A stretch of DNA of 57,807 nucleotides from Nitrospirota bacterium (lineage in GTDB: Bacteria > Nitrospirota > Thermodesulfovibrionia > Thermodesulfovibrionales > UBA6898), in assembly GCA_016235245.1 (NCBI GenBank), contig JACRLO010000010.1, positions 1 to 57,807 of the forward strand. The letters run 5' to 3'. Below, piece by piece: positions 9,566 through 17,749 of the stretch (within the stretch, counting starts at the first letter, position 1; each line of letters begins with the position of its first letter). The translations under genes were made by a program, and so were the position numbers. A model generated the notes under the pieces. The model made no database searches. It saw nothing but the letters and a program-made list of their open reading frames with translations, and was not told the DNA's origin.

Positions 9566-9775
9566 ATGGAAGAGTTCGCCCTGAGTAATCGGGAATATAT
9601 CGAATTGAACAACCTCCTGAAGGTGCTTGGACTTTGCGATACCGGAGGTATGGCAAAAGCTGCCATTGCGGAAGGTCTGGTCAGGGTCAATGGCATCGTG
9701 GAATTGCGCAAGCGCTGCAAGCTGCGCAAAGGGGACAAGGTTGAATTCGAAGGTCATGAGATTATTGTTTCATGA
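9566..9775 (+). CDS. S4-domain RNA-binding protein, YbcJ-like
   Basis: Small basic protein of 69 residues consisting almost wholly of one S4 RNA-binding domain. The features are YIELNNLLKVLGLCDTGG, AKAAIAEGLVRVNG and the KLRKGDKVEF strand-turn. The length and sequence match the YbcJ family, which binds RNA in an undefined role. It lies 25 nt after the GDYXXLXY gene and 14 nt before an unrecognised gene, so it may be part of the same transcript. Confidence 0.85.
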   Translation: MEEFALSNREYIELNNLLKVLGLCDTGGMAKAAIAEGLVRVNGIVELRKRCKLRKGDKVEFEGHEIIVS

Positions 9776-9789
9776 CCCGGAGATAAGAG

Positions 9790-10557
9790 ATGCACGTTGT
9801 GGCAATGCATAGCCTGGGACAGGATAGAGAGGCCCGCGCGTCTGCCCTTGCCTCTGCCCTTACCATAACCATGTATGAGGCGCTTTCCCGTCTCCGGTCA
9901 CCGGGGAATGGTCCTTTTACGGTCGGTGTGTTTGCTGATCAGGCGCGGGCAGCGCAGATGGAAGAAAAGCTTCTGTCATCAGGGTTCAGCGCCGTTGTCC
10001 TGACTGACAAGGCGATTAGTGCCGAGCGCTCTCCCCTGATCGCAAGAAAATTTGTAATGGGTGATCATGAGCTTGCCGTGGCAACAGAGACCGGGCAGAG
10101 TCTGCGCATCTCTTTTGAGAGTGTGCGACTTATCGTGCGGGGCATCGGGATTGTCAGAGAAGCCACTAAAGAGACGGTAACTAATCGATCGCTGAGCCCG
10201 GGGCGTGCAGTAATGTCCGGAGGGTTGCTGCTTACCAAAACAACGAAGACCGTGCAGGAAGTGGTACTGGAAGACCGTGCAGCGTTTTTTAACCTATATG
10301 CCGGAAACAACCCTGTCATTGTTTTTCGCGAGAACGGCCTTATGTATGATTCACTCGGCCCGGCGCTGCAGCCTTCACGCGCCTTGAACTTCAACTGGCT
10401 GATCGCTGAACTGCGCAGACAATGTCCGGAGGCTCAATATGACGAGCGCCTTCTGACCCGGCCTGCCCAGGTTGCTGTTCTGGGCCCTACGCTTAACCCA
10501 GAGGAGCATCTCTGCGTGGCCACGGCCCTGCTTGCAAAGGTTTTGACGAATGGGTGA
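9790..10557 (+). CDS. Hypothetical protein, unrecognised (255 aa)
   Basis: I do not recognise this protein. It has no signal peptide, membrane helix or cysteine cluster. The N-terminal half looks alpha/beta (FTVGVFADQARAAQMEEKLLSSGFSAVVLTDKAI), followed by beta strands and a segment ISFESVRLIVRGIGIVRE. A conserved-looking stretch FFNLYAGNNPVIVFRENGLMYDSLG follows near residue 180. GGAG lies 8 nt before the ATG. A GC-rich hairpin follows the stop, then another unrecognised gene on the same strand. The position upstream of that gene and a Ycf46-like ATPase suggests a shared role, but this is inference. Confidence 0.65.
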   Translation: MHVVAMHSLGQDREARASALASALTITMYEALSRLRSPGNGPFTVGVFADQARAAQMEEKLLSSGFSAVVLTDKAISAERSPLIARKFVMGDHELAVATETGQSLRISFESVRLIVRGIGIVREATKETVTNRSLSPGRAVMSGGLLLTKTTKTVQEVVLEDRAAFFNLYAGNNPVIVFRENGLMYDSLGPALQPSRALNFNWLIAELRRQCPEAQYDERLLTRPAQVAVLGPTLNPEEHLCVATALLAKVLTNG

Positions 10558-10564
10558 GTACAGC

Positions 10565-10584
10565 CGGGAGGGGCTACACTCCCG
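10565..10584 (+). other. Intergenic hairpin
   Basis: A 6-bp inverted repeat (CGGGAG at 10565-10570 and CTCCCG at 10579-10584) with an 8-nt loop lies just after the stop of the preceding gene. No T-run follows, so it is at best a weak terminator or an mRNA-end stabiliser. Confidence 0.3.
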
Positions 10585-10644
10585 TGCATGATATCATAGC
10601 TCATCTTCGATAGAGTAATAACGGTAAGGGATGGTAAAAAGAAT

Positions 10645-11796
10645 ATGAAGATAGCCGTTTCACAGCTGAAGGATGAAGTTAACGTCGAAGAGGCCAGCCG
10701 GCAGGAAAAGCCGCCGGTCGGGACAGGATATGCAGGCATCATGGTTCCAACGGGTGTCAATAAAAAGGTCCTGATTAAAACTGTGATTTCGCATTTTGTT
10801 GCAAATAATTACCTTGCTGAGTATTCTGCTTCCGATTTCGAGCTGAGCAATGAGCAAAAGACTGCCTTGAAAGAATTGCTCCTCGAATCAAGAAATCGAA
10901 CCGTGGAAGACATCCTGAAAAAGGGCACGTTCACGTTTTGGCAAAAGGGGACAAAGTTTATGGTCTTCAGAAGACTTTCTGACGATCGTATTTCCTCTCA
11001 CCCCCTGGATGGGGTGGTCGTGAAGGCTGCGCTGCCGGGGACCGATCTCAAGAAGGCGCTGCGTGGCTATGGCTATGCCAAACAGTATCTGGGCAAGTCT
11101 TTGAGCGTTGCAACCTCACTCTGCAATATCGACCTCAATATCAGGGATGCAGAGGGTGTTGAGCGGCGTGTTACCCTTATAAATGTCCTTGTTCAGGAGA
11201 GGGTCATTGTAATCGGCGACATTGCAAAAATGGTGAGGGAGAAGACCGCTGAGTTCAGAGAGCGGGACAAATTACAGGGAATATCTTCCCGCAAGACCGA
11301 GAAGGACCCGCTGATCGCTAAATTGACCGCAGAATACAAAGATATCTCCCAGCGCTGGACAGGGCTCTGCGATAATATGGAAAAAAGAAATCTTCGTGAC
11401 GCGGACGAGTTCAGGCAACCCTCTGCCATGGAGAGAAATTTTGGCATTGAGGTGCATCAGGGCATGACCCTGCCTGACTGGGGATATGAGGGCTTCAGAG
11501 AAGTGAAGAAGAGGATAAGCCGCAAGGCAGAAGCGATACAGCATGAAGTGGAGAAGAGAAAAAGGGAGCTCGGCATTTTTCAGAGATTATTCGGCAAGAA
11601 AAAAATACAGGAGATCGAAAAAGAGACTGCCCTGCGTATGGGACGGGAATATCTGCGCGTGAAAGGTTTCGATTTTGACAGCCTTGTGATTGTGAATAAG
11701 TCGCTTGAAATGAAAAAAGACCGGGTTCCCGATGTCTTTGAAAAAGAGGTCCTCAAGGCCTTTGCCCAGTTGCTGGATACGGTCATTGTTCAGTAA
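10645..11796 (+). CDS. Hypothetical protein, unrecognised (383 aa)
   Basis: I do not recognise this protein. It is soluble and charged. A possible N-terminal domain (about 25-135) holds GTGYAGIMVPTGVNKKVLIKT and a segment FWQKGTKFMVFRRLSDDRISS. A middle beta domain (about 135-200) precedes a long charged, probably coiled-coil region (about 200-330). The C-terminal end is another alpha/beta segment. The gene is separated from the previous one by 87 nt and converges on the Ycf46-like ATPase. Codon usage looks like that of its neighbours. No function is claimed. Confidence 0.65.
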   Translation: MKIAVSQLKDEVNVEEASRQEKPPVGTGYAGIMVPTGVNKKVLIKTVISHFVANNYLAEYSASDFELSNEQKTALKELLLESRNRTVEDILKKGTFTFWQKGTKFMVFRRLSDDRISSHPLDGVVVKAALPGTDLKKALRGYGYAKQYLGKSLSVATSLCNIDLNIRDAEGVERRVTLINVLVQERVIVIGDIAKMVREKTAEFRERDKLQGISSRKTEKDPLIAKLTAEYKDISQRWTGLCDNMEKRNLRDADEFRQPSAMERNFGIEVHQGMTLPDWGYEGFREVKKRISRKAEAIQHEVEKRKRELGIFQRLFGKKKIQEIEKETALRMGREYLRVKGFDFDSLVIVNKSLEMKKDRVPDVFEKEVLKAFAQLLDTVIVQ

Positions 11797-11854
11797 GAAT
11801 AAACAACCATCGGCCACGAAATGTCAGGATAACAGAAAGAAATCGTCGGAGATC

Positions 11855-11882
11855 GGCAGTTCGAAACTGCCCGGTTCTGCCA
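11855..11882 (+). other. tRNA-3'-end-like sequence (T arm, acceptor strand, CCA)
   Basis: Positions 11855-11871 form a 5-bp stem (GGCAG/CTGCC) closing a seven-base loop TTCGAAA, exactly the T-arm pattern of a tRNA. Seven bases, a discriminator G and CCA (11880-11882) follow at the spacing expected for a tRNA 3' end. No matching 5' acceptor strand, D arm or anticodon arm is visible in the preceding 90 bases. It is therefore either a tRNA fragment, such as an integration remnant, or a coincidence. Confidence 0.35.
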
Positions 11883-11916
11883 TGTAAAACGAAACGTTGC
11901 CGCTGCTTTGATCTAT

Positions 11917-13296
11917 TTAATGGTATTTTCCCGATGCAGGTACTGCGCGTTGATAGGCCCAGGCTTCAATGCTTTTTATCTGTTCGGCCATCGTGACCGA
12001 AAGAGGTACGGTTCTGCTGAAAGCGACCAGAAAATCCTGTTCAACTACAGGACGTTTCTCTGCAAGGGCCTCGAAAACCGCGGATTTGACCACCTGCTCA
12101 ATCTCCGCCCCGGAAAGCCGCTTTGGTGACGATACCATTAACGAAAGATCAATCCCGGAAATATCGATATTCTGTTTCTTCATATGGATGCGATATATCT
12201 CTTCGCGCGCCTTCTCATCCGGAAGCCCGACATAAAATATCTCATCGAAGCGTCCCTTGCGCAGGACTTCTGCGGGAAGCATCTCGATTGCGTTAGCGGT
12301 AGCTGCGACGAAAACAGGTGACTTTTTTTCCTGCATCCATGTCAGGAACGAGCCCAGCACCCGGGACGCTGAACCTCCTTCAGCCTTGAATCCCTGTGAT
12401 GAAATGCCGGCTTCGATCTCGTCTATCCAGAGGACGCAGGGTGCGATCGCCTCCGCAATCCTGAATGCCTTACGCAGGCTGGACTCAGGTGTGCCGAATG
12501 ACCCTCCGTACAAAATCGCCATATCAAGACGGATAAGAGGGAGACGCCACTGCGCAGCGATCACCTTGACAAACAGTGACTTGCCGCAGCCCGATATCCC
12601 CATGACCAGCACCCCCTTCGGCATCATGGCGCCGGAAGAAATGTTATCGAGGCCAAACACCTTTTCGCGGCGCTCCAGCCAAAGCTTGAGGTTCTCCATC
12701 CCCCCTAACTGGTCTTTATCGGTATCATTGCTGCGTTCGATGTCAGATAGATAGAGCCCTTGGGAGGCTACTGCCAATCTTTCCTCCAATTCAGGATTTT
12801 CGGCACAGGCCTGAGCCAGAGAAGGAATATGATCTCTCAAGACAGCCAGGTGCTCCCTTATCTCTCCAATTCGGGGAAGTCCCTGGTAAAGAATGACGAG
12901 GTCTTCCTGCAATTGTTCAGGAACAGCCTCTTCTGCGCCGAGGATGATCAGGGTATTTGACTGGCTGTGAGCTGCAAATTCCTTCAGTTTTCTGATAATA
13001 AACGGATTAGTTCCCCAAAATGCGGAAAGATCCTTGAAAAGAAAGATGGCAGGACCCGGCTGCGACATTGCAAAATTAATCGCAGCAAGAGGCTCTACAG
13101 TCTCTTTACAGGGATTTCCCTCTCGGATGACCCCTTCGGTGCAGGTCCATACAAACGGACTCCCAGCGCCCTTAATATCTGCAGCGGCCTCAACGATAAC
13201 TGCCTCTGTGCTCCGCTCTTTGTCGGTAACTACATAAATCAGGTTATTCCCAGATCTGATAATCCTCAGCAGGTCCCGAACGTTCAGGTTTTCCAT
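11917..13296 (-). CDS. AAA ATPase, Ycf46-like
   Basis: ATPase of 459 residues with the Ycf46 layout: a degenerate N-terminal domain (about 1-190, LIYVVTDKE, FLFKDLSAF) and a C-terminal AAA module. Walker A is GISGCGKS at about 233-240, Walker B is VLWIDEIE at about 288-295, sensor 1 lies in FVAATAN, and the arginine finger lies in LRKGRFDEIF. Ycf46 homologs occur in cyanobacteria, plastids and diverse bacteria. Their substrate is largely unknown, although cyanobacterial Ycf46 has been linked to CO2 use. Here it converges on the unrecognised gene at 10645, with a 120-nt gap that contains the tRNA-like sequence. Confidence 0.85.
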   Translation of the reverse strand: MENLNVRDLLRIIRSGNNLIYVVTDKERSTEAVIVEAAADIKGAGSPFVWTCTEGVIREGNPCKETVEPLAAINFAMSQPGPAIFLFKDLSAFWGTNPFIIRKLKEFAAHSQSNTLIILGAEEAVPEQLQEDLVILYQGLPRIGEIREHLAVLRDHIPSLAQACAENPELEERLAVASQGLYLSDIERSNDTDKDQLGGMENLKLWLERREKVFGLDNISSGAMMPKGVLVMGISGCGKSLFVKVIAAQWRLPLIRLDMAILYGGSFGTPESSLRKAFRIAEAIAPCVLWIDEIEAGISSQGFKAEGGSASRVLGSFLTWMQEKKSPVFVAATANAIEMLPAEVLRKGRFDEIFYVGLPDEKAREEIYRIHMKKQNIDISGIDLSLMVSSPKRLSGAEIEQVVKSAVFEALAEKRPVVEQDFLVAFSRTVPLSVTMAEQIKSIEAWAYQRAVPASGKYH

Positions 13297-13406
13297 TATC
13301 CTCCGCTAACGCCTCAATTATAATGCTCAGTATAAGTATATCACTACGCAAGCAGATGCATTAAGCAGGGGCATAGGGGCATGTGGAAATGTCGGTCCAT
13401 GTTCCC

Positions 13407-13440
13407 ATACCCCACCCGACCTCCTCCTGGAAAGGGGAGG
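13407..13440. repeat. Dispersed 34-bp repeat, copy 1
   Basis: This 34-bp stretch recurs at 23277-23310 with two substitutions. It begins ATACCCCACCCGACCTCC and ends TGGAAAGGGGAGG, with an internal near-palindrome CCTCC...GGAGG. It is intergenic at both places and looks like a short dispersed genomic repeat. The rest of the 195-nt gap (13297-13491) shows nothing else that I can name. Confidence 0.7.
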
Positions 13441-13491
13441 CTGAACTTCACACTGTTGAACGGTTTCAGTCTTTTGCTCGAATGAAACGTT

Positions 13492-13926
13492 CTATTCCAC
13501 CTTTTTCAAAGGTGCTCCGCAGGAGCATTTGCCCGGGTTGACCGAAACCGTATTGCATTTGCAGTCAGGCCCGCAGCTGCAGGCATACTTGCCCTTGAGC
13601 GGATATTCCTTCACCTTATAATTGCAGCCGCATTTTGTATTGTCCTTCGGATCGAATGCACAGGGGCATTTGTCGTCATCGCACTTGCAGAGGTAGATCT
13701 TGTCCTTCTCCCTGTCGATCCGGATCACCTTTCCCTTTGCAAGGGCAAGACCGCAGTCGCAGCTGCCCGGCTCAAGATAGGGCGACGGGCAGGGGCATCC
13801 CTCTTCACAGTCGCAGAAGTATACGTCAGCCCCTTTTGCTGCCGTGTTTGCTGTCCATGACGCAGTAGCGGTCAGTCCGATTGCCATCGCAAGCATGAGT
13901 GCTGTTTTGAAGAAGACTGTTTTCAT
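13492..13926 (-). CDS. Secreted Cys-repeat protein, three C-x-C modules
   Basis: Exported protein of 144 residues with a signal peptide (about 1-26, TALMLAMAIGLTATASWTA). The mature chain has 18 cysteines in three modules of the form C-x-C-x(3,4)-C-x-C-x(9)-C-x-C. The first is CDCEEGCPC...CDC, the second CKCDDDKCPC...CGC and the third CSCGPDCKC...CSC. The spacing suggests binding of soft metal ions, as in metallothioneins, in the periplasm; this is inference. A two-module paralog lies at 28646 and shares the ending NPGKC-x-CGA-x-LKKV. Its start overlaps the stop of the GT2 gene by 4 nt (ATGA), so it is the last gene of the acyl/MMPL operon. Strong match to any named family: none that I know. 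Confidence 0.82.
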   Translation of the reverse strand: MKTVFFKTALMLAMAIGLTATASWTANTAAKGADVYFCDCEEGCPCPSPYLEPGSCDCGLALAKGKVIRIDREKDKIYLCKCDDDKCPCAFDPKDNTKCGCNYKVKEYPLKGKYACSCGPDCKCNTVSVNPGKCSCGAPLKKVE

Positions 13927-14606
13927 TTCGCACCTCCGAAGATGGTTAATTTCAAAAAGAGAATGCTGATCCGGTAAAAGTCCCGGACCGGCCGGAAGTT
14001 AGTCGTATAATCGCGGTGATAGATCGCCGATACCGGCACGCAACATATCCTGAACCCTGCCTTCCCCGCCTTGATCAGTAGCTCAGTTTCTGTCTCAAAG
14101 CCGGTCGTCTCGATCTGCACCGTCTCCAGCACCTCCCTCCGGTAAAGGCGGAAGCCTGACTGCGTATCCTCGATCCTGCAGCCTGCCGCCTTTGATATGC
14201 AGAATATGCCGATCTGGTTCGGGATATAGCGATAAAGCGGTATTGCCGCCCGATCCCAGAGCCTTGTTCCTATTATTATATCACCTTTATCGGCCGCAAA
14301 TGCCGCAAGAAACGTTGCAATTTCGGCAGGTGCATGCTGGCCGTCGCCGTCAATCGTTATAACTGCAGCATAACCCTGTTTGAGTGCATGGCTGATCCCG
14401 GTCCTGAGCGCCATGCCTTTGCCGCAGTTCCTGTCATGTCTGATGACATGAGCGCCTGATCTTTTCGCCACCGCTTCAGTGGCATCTTCTGATCCGTCGT
14501 CAACCACAATGATGTCGGCGATCATCCCCCGAACGCCTGCGATCACGTCACCGATTCTCTTTTCTTCGTTAAAGGCCGGGATTATACAGCAGATTGGTTT
14601 GTTCAT
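13923..14606 (-). CDS. Family 2 glycosyltransferase (polyprenyl-phosphate sugar transferase type)
   Basis: GT-A glycosyltransferase of 227 residues. It begins CCIIPAFNEEKRIGDVI, has a VVDDGSEDAT nucleotide-binding motif, the DGDGQH metal motif, and ends without the membrane helices of full DPM1-like synthases. The closest general type is dolichol- or undecaprenyl-phosphate mannose/glucose synthase. It overlaps the MMPL gene by 4 nt at its start and the Cys-repeat gene by 4 nt at its end. Placement in an acyl-carrier/MMPL operon suggests that it adds a sugar to a lipid or acyl product, which is inference. Confidence 0.85.
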   Translation of the reverse strand: MNKPICCIIPAFNEEKRIGDVIAGVRGMIADIIVVDDGSEDATEAVAKRSGAHVIRHDRNCGKGMALRTGISHALKQGYAAVITIDGDGQHAPAEIATFLAAFAADKGDIIIGTRLWDRAAIPLYRYIPNQIGIFCISKAAGCRIEDTQSGFRLYRREVLETVQIETTGFETETELLIKAGKAGFRICCVPVSAIYHRDYTTNFRPVRDFYRISILFLKLTIFGGAK

Positions 14607-16978
14607 TGCCGCTCCCTAGCTTTTTGAACTCCCAGGAGGGACGGCACGAGGGTAAAAGAGAGGAAGACGCAGAGGGTTATGCCAATGGCCGCCACCTGCC
14701 CCATGGTCGCAAGTCCCTTGTACGTCGAAAAGCCGATCGTCCCGATTCCCGCCACGGTCGTAAGTCCTGCTACGAGCACAGCCTTACCGGTCTGGAGAAA
14801 GGTTGAGCCGATGTCACGGTCAGCATGATACTGATGCAGGAGGTGAACCGTATAGTCTGTGCCGATGCCGAAGAGAAGCACAAAGACGATTGCATTCATG
14901 AAGTTCAGACTTATGCCTGTCAGACCCATAATGCCGAGCGTACAGAGGATGCTGATGACGACCGGCACCTGGCAGAGCAGCACGTGATAGACCTTTCTGA
15001 AATCAAGATACAGGATGATATTTACCATTACCAAGCCGATGATGCCGATGAGCGTCATATCCTTCTTCAGGATCGAGAAGAGCTCCTGTCGTATGAAGGC
15101 CGGTCCGGTATGTTTGTACCCGTCAAGCGCTGACAGGGTTACACCGTCTCTGAGCGTGCCGGATACGATAATCTGCCACTGATCGTCTCTGTTGATCAGG
15201 AGTCTTTCTAGCAGATCGTTGACCGGCTTGACATCCGTGAGGGTTATCATCTCCCTGTTGCGCAGCATCGTCTCCAGGGCTTCCGTGAAGCTGAGAAACC
15301 CCGGGATATCGAACCCCTTGTCTGAAGCGGTCTTTTTGAAATCACGAATGACTTTTCCGGGATCAAGAGAGGCAAGGGCTGCAAGGTTTTTCTTCTGTCT
15401 TGCTTCAGGCGGCAGAATATCTCCTGCTGCCATGATATGCTCAAAATCCTTTGCAAGGGCTTCCTTGATCTCAACACTTCTTACCAGGGCTGACTGCATT
15501 TCCATGGACGTGTCTGTGATAAAGACGCCCTGTTCCCGGATGAATGTATCTTTGAGGCGCTCAAATGCCTGGCGCGGCCGGTTGTCATCAGTGCCGAGTT
15601 TCGTAATATCACCCAGAAACTGGATACGGGGAATAAAGAGAAGCGCGACAAGCGACGAGCAGACAACGGCTCCGATCACAACGAAAGGCCTCCGGTAGGA
15701 AAAAACAGCCAGATCTTTGAGTGCCGGTATCTCAATAAATCTTCCGGATGAGGGCTTTATGGTGAGCGACGCCAGCGTGAAAAGGAAGAGCCAGCACAGA
15801 AGCATGCCAATGCCGGTCAGCAGGCCGAGTTCGCGAATCCCCCTGAAGGATGAAAAGAGCATCGGGAAAAAAATGATTGTGGTGGTAAGCGTTCCCGTTG
15901 TTATACTGCGGTACACGGACGTGATGGTCCTGTCCATATGCTCCACAGGGTTTATTCCCTCCTCCTTGATAATAAGGTATCTGACATAGAGCACAATGCC
16001 GAGATCGTCGCTCAGTCCTGCCAGCATACCGGCAAATGCGCCGGTCACCTCCGAAAGATAATCGGAGAAAAGGAGCGTTATGCCAAGGGTTATAATCATC
16101 GCGGTTACGACGGGGAACATCACGTAGAGCAGTCCCTTCAGCGACCTGAAAAACAGGAGAAATACCAGCATTACGCTTGCGAAAGAGGAGACCGTGTTCA
16201 TCACGATTTCCCTCTTCATGGCGGAGGCTTCATGGAGCGTGATGGCATGGCTGCCGGTTATTTCCGCAGTAAGGCCCCTGTCCCTGTATTTTTCGAGCAG
16301 GGATTCCATGCTTTTGATGAATTTTTCTGAAAACGCAATATCGCGCGGCGAGCCGGCCGGCGTGAGGATCATGATCAGATTTTTTTTGTCGGGGGTCAGG
16401 AAATAGCCTGAACCCGGATCAAAGGACTCCGAAGAGAAGCGCATGTGAGGCAGGAACAGTTCGAAAAAGTTCAGGGGATCGTGCATTGCCAGGTCCTGCT
16501 GGCCGCCGGGCAGCTGGAGTCTCTGCCGGGTCTTTTCGAGTTCATGTTCCATGCCCTCGGGGCTGAGTTTCCTGACGAACTCTTCCATCTCTGCCGGAGA
16601 GAGAAGAAGGGGGGCTTTCCTTGCATAGATCTCCCTCAGAAATGTTTTTGTTTCTTCGGATATCTTCCAGGAGACCTTCGTGACCATGGGGGACGATCCT
16701 ATCTCCTGGCCGATCGCATCGATCTGTGCGGCATGGTCCATTACCCTGTCGGAACTGAATACGATATAGGACTTGTCCATGCCGCCGGTCTTTTCTGCAA
16801 GATCGAAGTAGAGAGAGGTTTCCGGAGCATGGGCAGGAATCAGGCGCGTGACATCGGTATTAAATTTTGCGCCGAGAATTATGCCGACCGACGCCAGCAC
16901 GGCGATGGCCGATGCCAGGACCGTGATAAGGGGGAACCTCTTGGCAAGAGCCCGTATGAAAGGGAGCTTATCCTGCAT
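14603..16978 (-). CDS. MMPL/RND-family lipid exporter
   Basis: Inner-membrane transporter of 791 residues with RND topology: one N-terminal helix (about 18-36), a large periplasmic domain, helices 2-6, a second periplasmic domain (about 430-620) and helices 8-12. MMPL hallmarks include LSDDLGIVLYVRYLI in the first half and GIGTDYTVHLLHQY in the second. Family members export lipids, including hopanoids (HpnN), mycolates and acylated polyketides. It belongs to a run of six other genes with fatty-acid-like and glycosyl functions, so an acyl or glycolipid cargo is likely. A 110-nt gap without obvious signals separates it from the dehydratase gene. Confidence 0.85.
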   Translation of the reverse strand: MQDKLPFIRALAKRFPLITVLASAIAVLASVGIILGAKFNTDVTRLIPAHAPETSLYFDLAEKTGGMDKSYIVFSSDRVMDHAAQIDAIGQEIGSSPMVTKVSWKISEETKTFLREIYARKAPLLLSPAEMEEFVRKLSPEGMEHELEKTRQRLQLPGGQQDLAMHDPLNFFELFLPHMRFSSESFDPGSGYFLTPDKKNLIMILTPAGSPRDIAFSEKFIKSMESLLEKYRDRGLTAEITGSHAITLHEASAMKREIVMNTVSSFASVMLVFLLFFRSLKGLLYVMFPVVTAMIITLGITLLFSDYLSEVTGAFAGMLAGLSDDLGIVLYVRYLIIKEEGINPVEHMDRTITSVYRSITTGTLTTTIIFFPMLFSSFRGIRELGLLTGIGMLLCWLFLFTLASLTIKPSSGRFIEIPALKDLAVFSYRRPFVVIGAVVCSSLVALLFIPRIQFLGDITKLGTDDNRPRQAFERLKDTFIREQGVFITDTSMEMQSALVRSVEIKEALAKDFEHIMAAGDILPPEARQKKNLAALASLDPGKVIRDFKKTASDKGFDIPGFLSFTEALETMLRNREMITLTDVKPVNDLLERLLINRDDQWQIIVSGTLRDGVTLSALDGYKHTGPAFIRQELFSILKKDMTLIGIIGLVMVNIILYLDFRKVYHVLLCQVPVVISILCTLGIMGLTGISLNFMNAIVFVLLFGIGTDYTVHLLHQYHADRDIGSTFLQTGKAVLVAGLTTVAGIGTIGFSTYKGLATMGQVAAIGITLCVFLSFTLVPSLLGVQKARERQ

Positions 16979-17088
16979 TATGGGAGCCTGTCGCTGCAGG
17001 AGCGGTCATGCCGTATGGTTTAAACGCCTCGCATTGCCGGGATGATCTGGCGGTCTGAAATGCAGGGCAGCGGGTCATCGGCGTTGCC

Positions 17089-17481
17089 CTATGCGCTTTC
17101 ATCGAAGTGAAGAACGATGCCACCCTCTGCAATCACGTTTCCTGCCACAAGGGCGCGGGCAGCAAATATGAAGAGTCCGCCTATGCTGCGCTGCACGGTG
17201 CTTTCGATCTCAAGCGTATCGCCTGCCCTTGCGGTGCCGTGGAAGGTCAGGCCGGTGATGCCCGCAAAAAGCGAGATCCCTTTTCTGCTGCTTGCTATGC
17301 CCGATATCTGCGCCATGGCCTCGATAATATAGACCTGAGGCAGCGTGCCGTCGGGAAGAACGATGGGATCATTGATCGTAATCTGTCTTGAACCCCGTGC
17401 ATGCCTGTCCTTTTCAATGATCTCGGCCGTATCGAGCATGATAAAAGGATACCTGTGGGGAAGATGCTCATAAGGCCGCAT
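17089..17481 (-). CDS. Hot-dog 3-hydroxyacyl-ACP dehydratase-like protein lacking the FabZ histidine
   Basis: Hot-dog protein of 130 residues. The opening LPHRYPFIMLD and the helix IIEAMAQISG match FabZ-type dehydratases. The loop that carries the catalytic histidine in FabZ (GHFPxxPxxPG) is shortened by about four residues here and reads LPDGTLPQVY, with no histidine. The glutamate of the central helix (IIEAMAQ) remains. Dehydratases of aryl-polyene clusters (ApeP-like), as I recall them, show a similar change. It lies 7 nt after the acyl carrier protein gene. It could be an active divergent dehydratase, an ACP-binding structural subunit or a thioesterase. Confidence 0.78.
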   Translation of the reverse strand: MRPYEHLPHRYPFIMLDTAEIIEKDRHARGSRQITINDPIVLPDGTLPQVYIIEAMAQISGIASSRKGISLFAGITGLTFHGTARAGDTLEIESTVQRSIGGLFIFAARALVAGNVIAEGGIVLHFDESA

Positions 17482-17488
17482 GGGGCTG

Positions 17489-17749
17489 CTAGGTTCTGCT
17501 CTTTATCACGTAGTCGGCCAGGGCATTGACTGATGCGAAGGCCTCCTTGCCGACATCTTCGTCAGGGATCCTGATGCCGTAGGTCTTTTCGAGTCCGACG
17601 ACCAGTTCCAGCGCATCGATCGAGTCCAGGCCCAGACCGCTGCCAAAAAGGGGTGCGGACGGATCGATCTCTCCCGGCGCTATATCCTCAAGCTTCAGAT
17701 TCTTTATGATCAGCGCTTTGAGTTCTTCAACAAGTGCTGCTTTCTCCAT
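17489..17749 (-). CDS. Acyl carrier protein (dedicated type)
   Basis: Acyl carrier protein of 86 residues. The phosphopantetheine attachment site is S43 in GLGLDSIDALEL. The DSI form within GSGLGLDSIDALEL is typical of carrier proteins in specialised pathways such as aryl polyenes, rather than the DSL of housekeeping AcpP. Its ATG overlaps the stop of the ketoreductase gene by one base (TGATG), and the dehydratase follows after 7 nt. The acyl chain it carries is unknown. Confidence 0.9.
   Translation of the reverse strand: MEKAALVEELKALIIKNLKLEDIAPGEIDPSAPLFGSGLGLDSIDALELVVGLEKTYGIRIPDEDVGKEAFASVNALADYVIKSRT

Noticed and set aside
11796-11882. A complete tRNA gene ending at 11882
   Set aside because: Only the 3' half pattern is present. 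The best 5' candidate (AGAATAA at 11796) pairs poorly, and there is no D or anticodon arm.
16979-17088. A small gene or promoter in the 110-nt gap before the MMPL gene
   Set aside because: No frame with ribosome site, no clear promoter boxes and no hairpin with a T-run were found.
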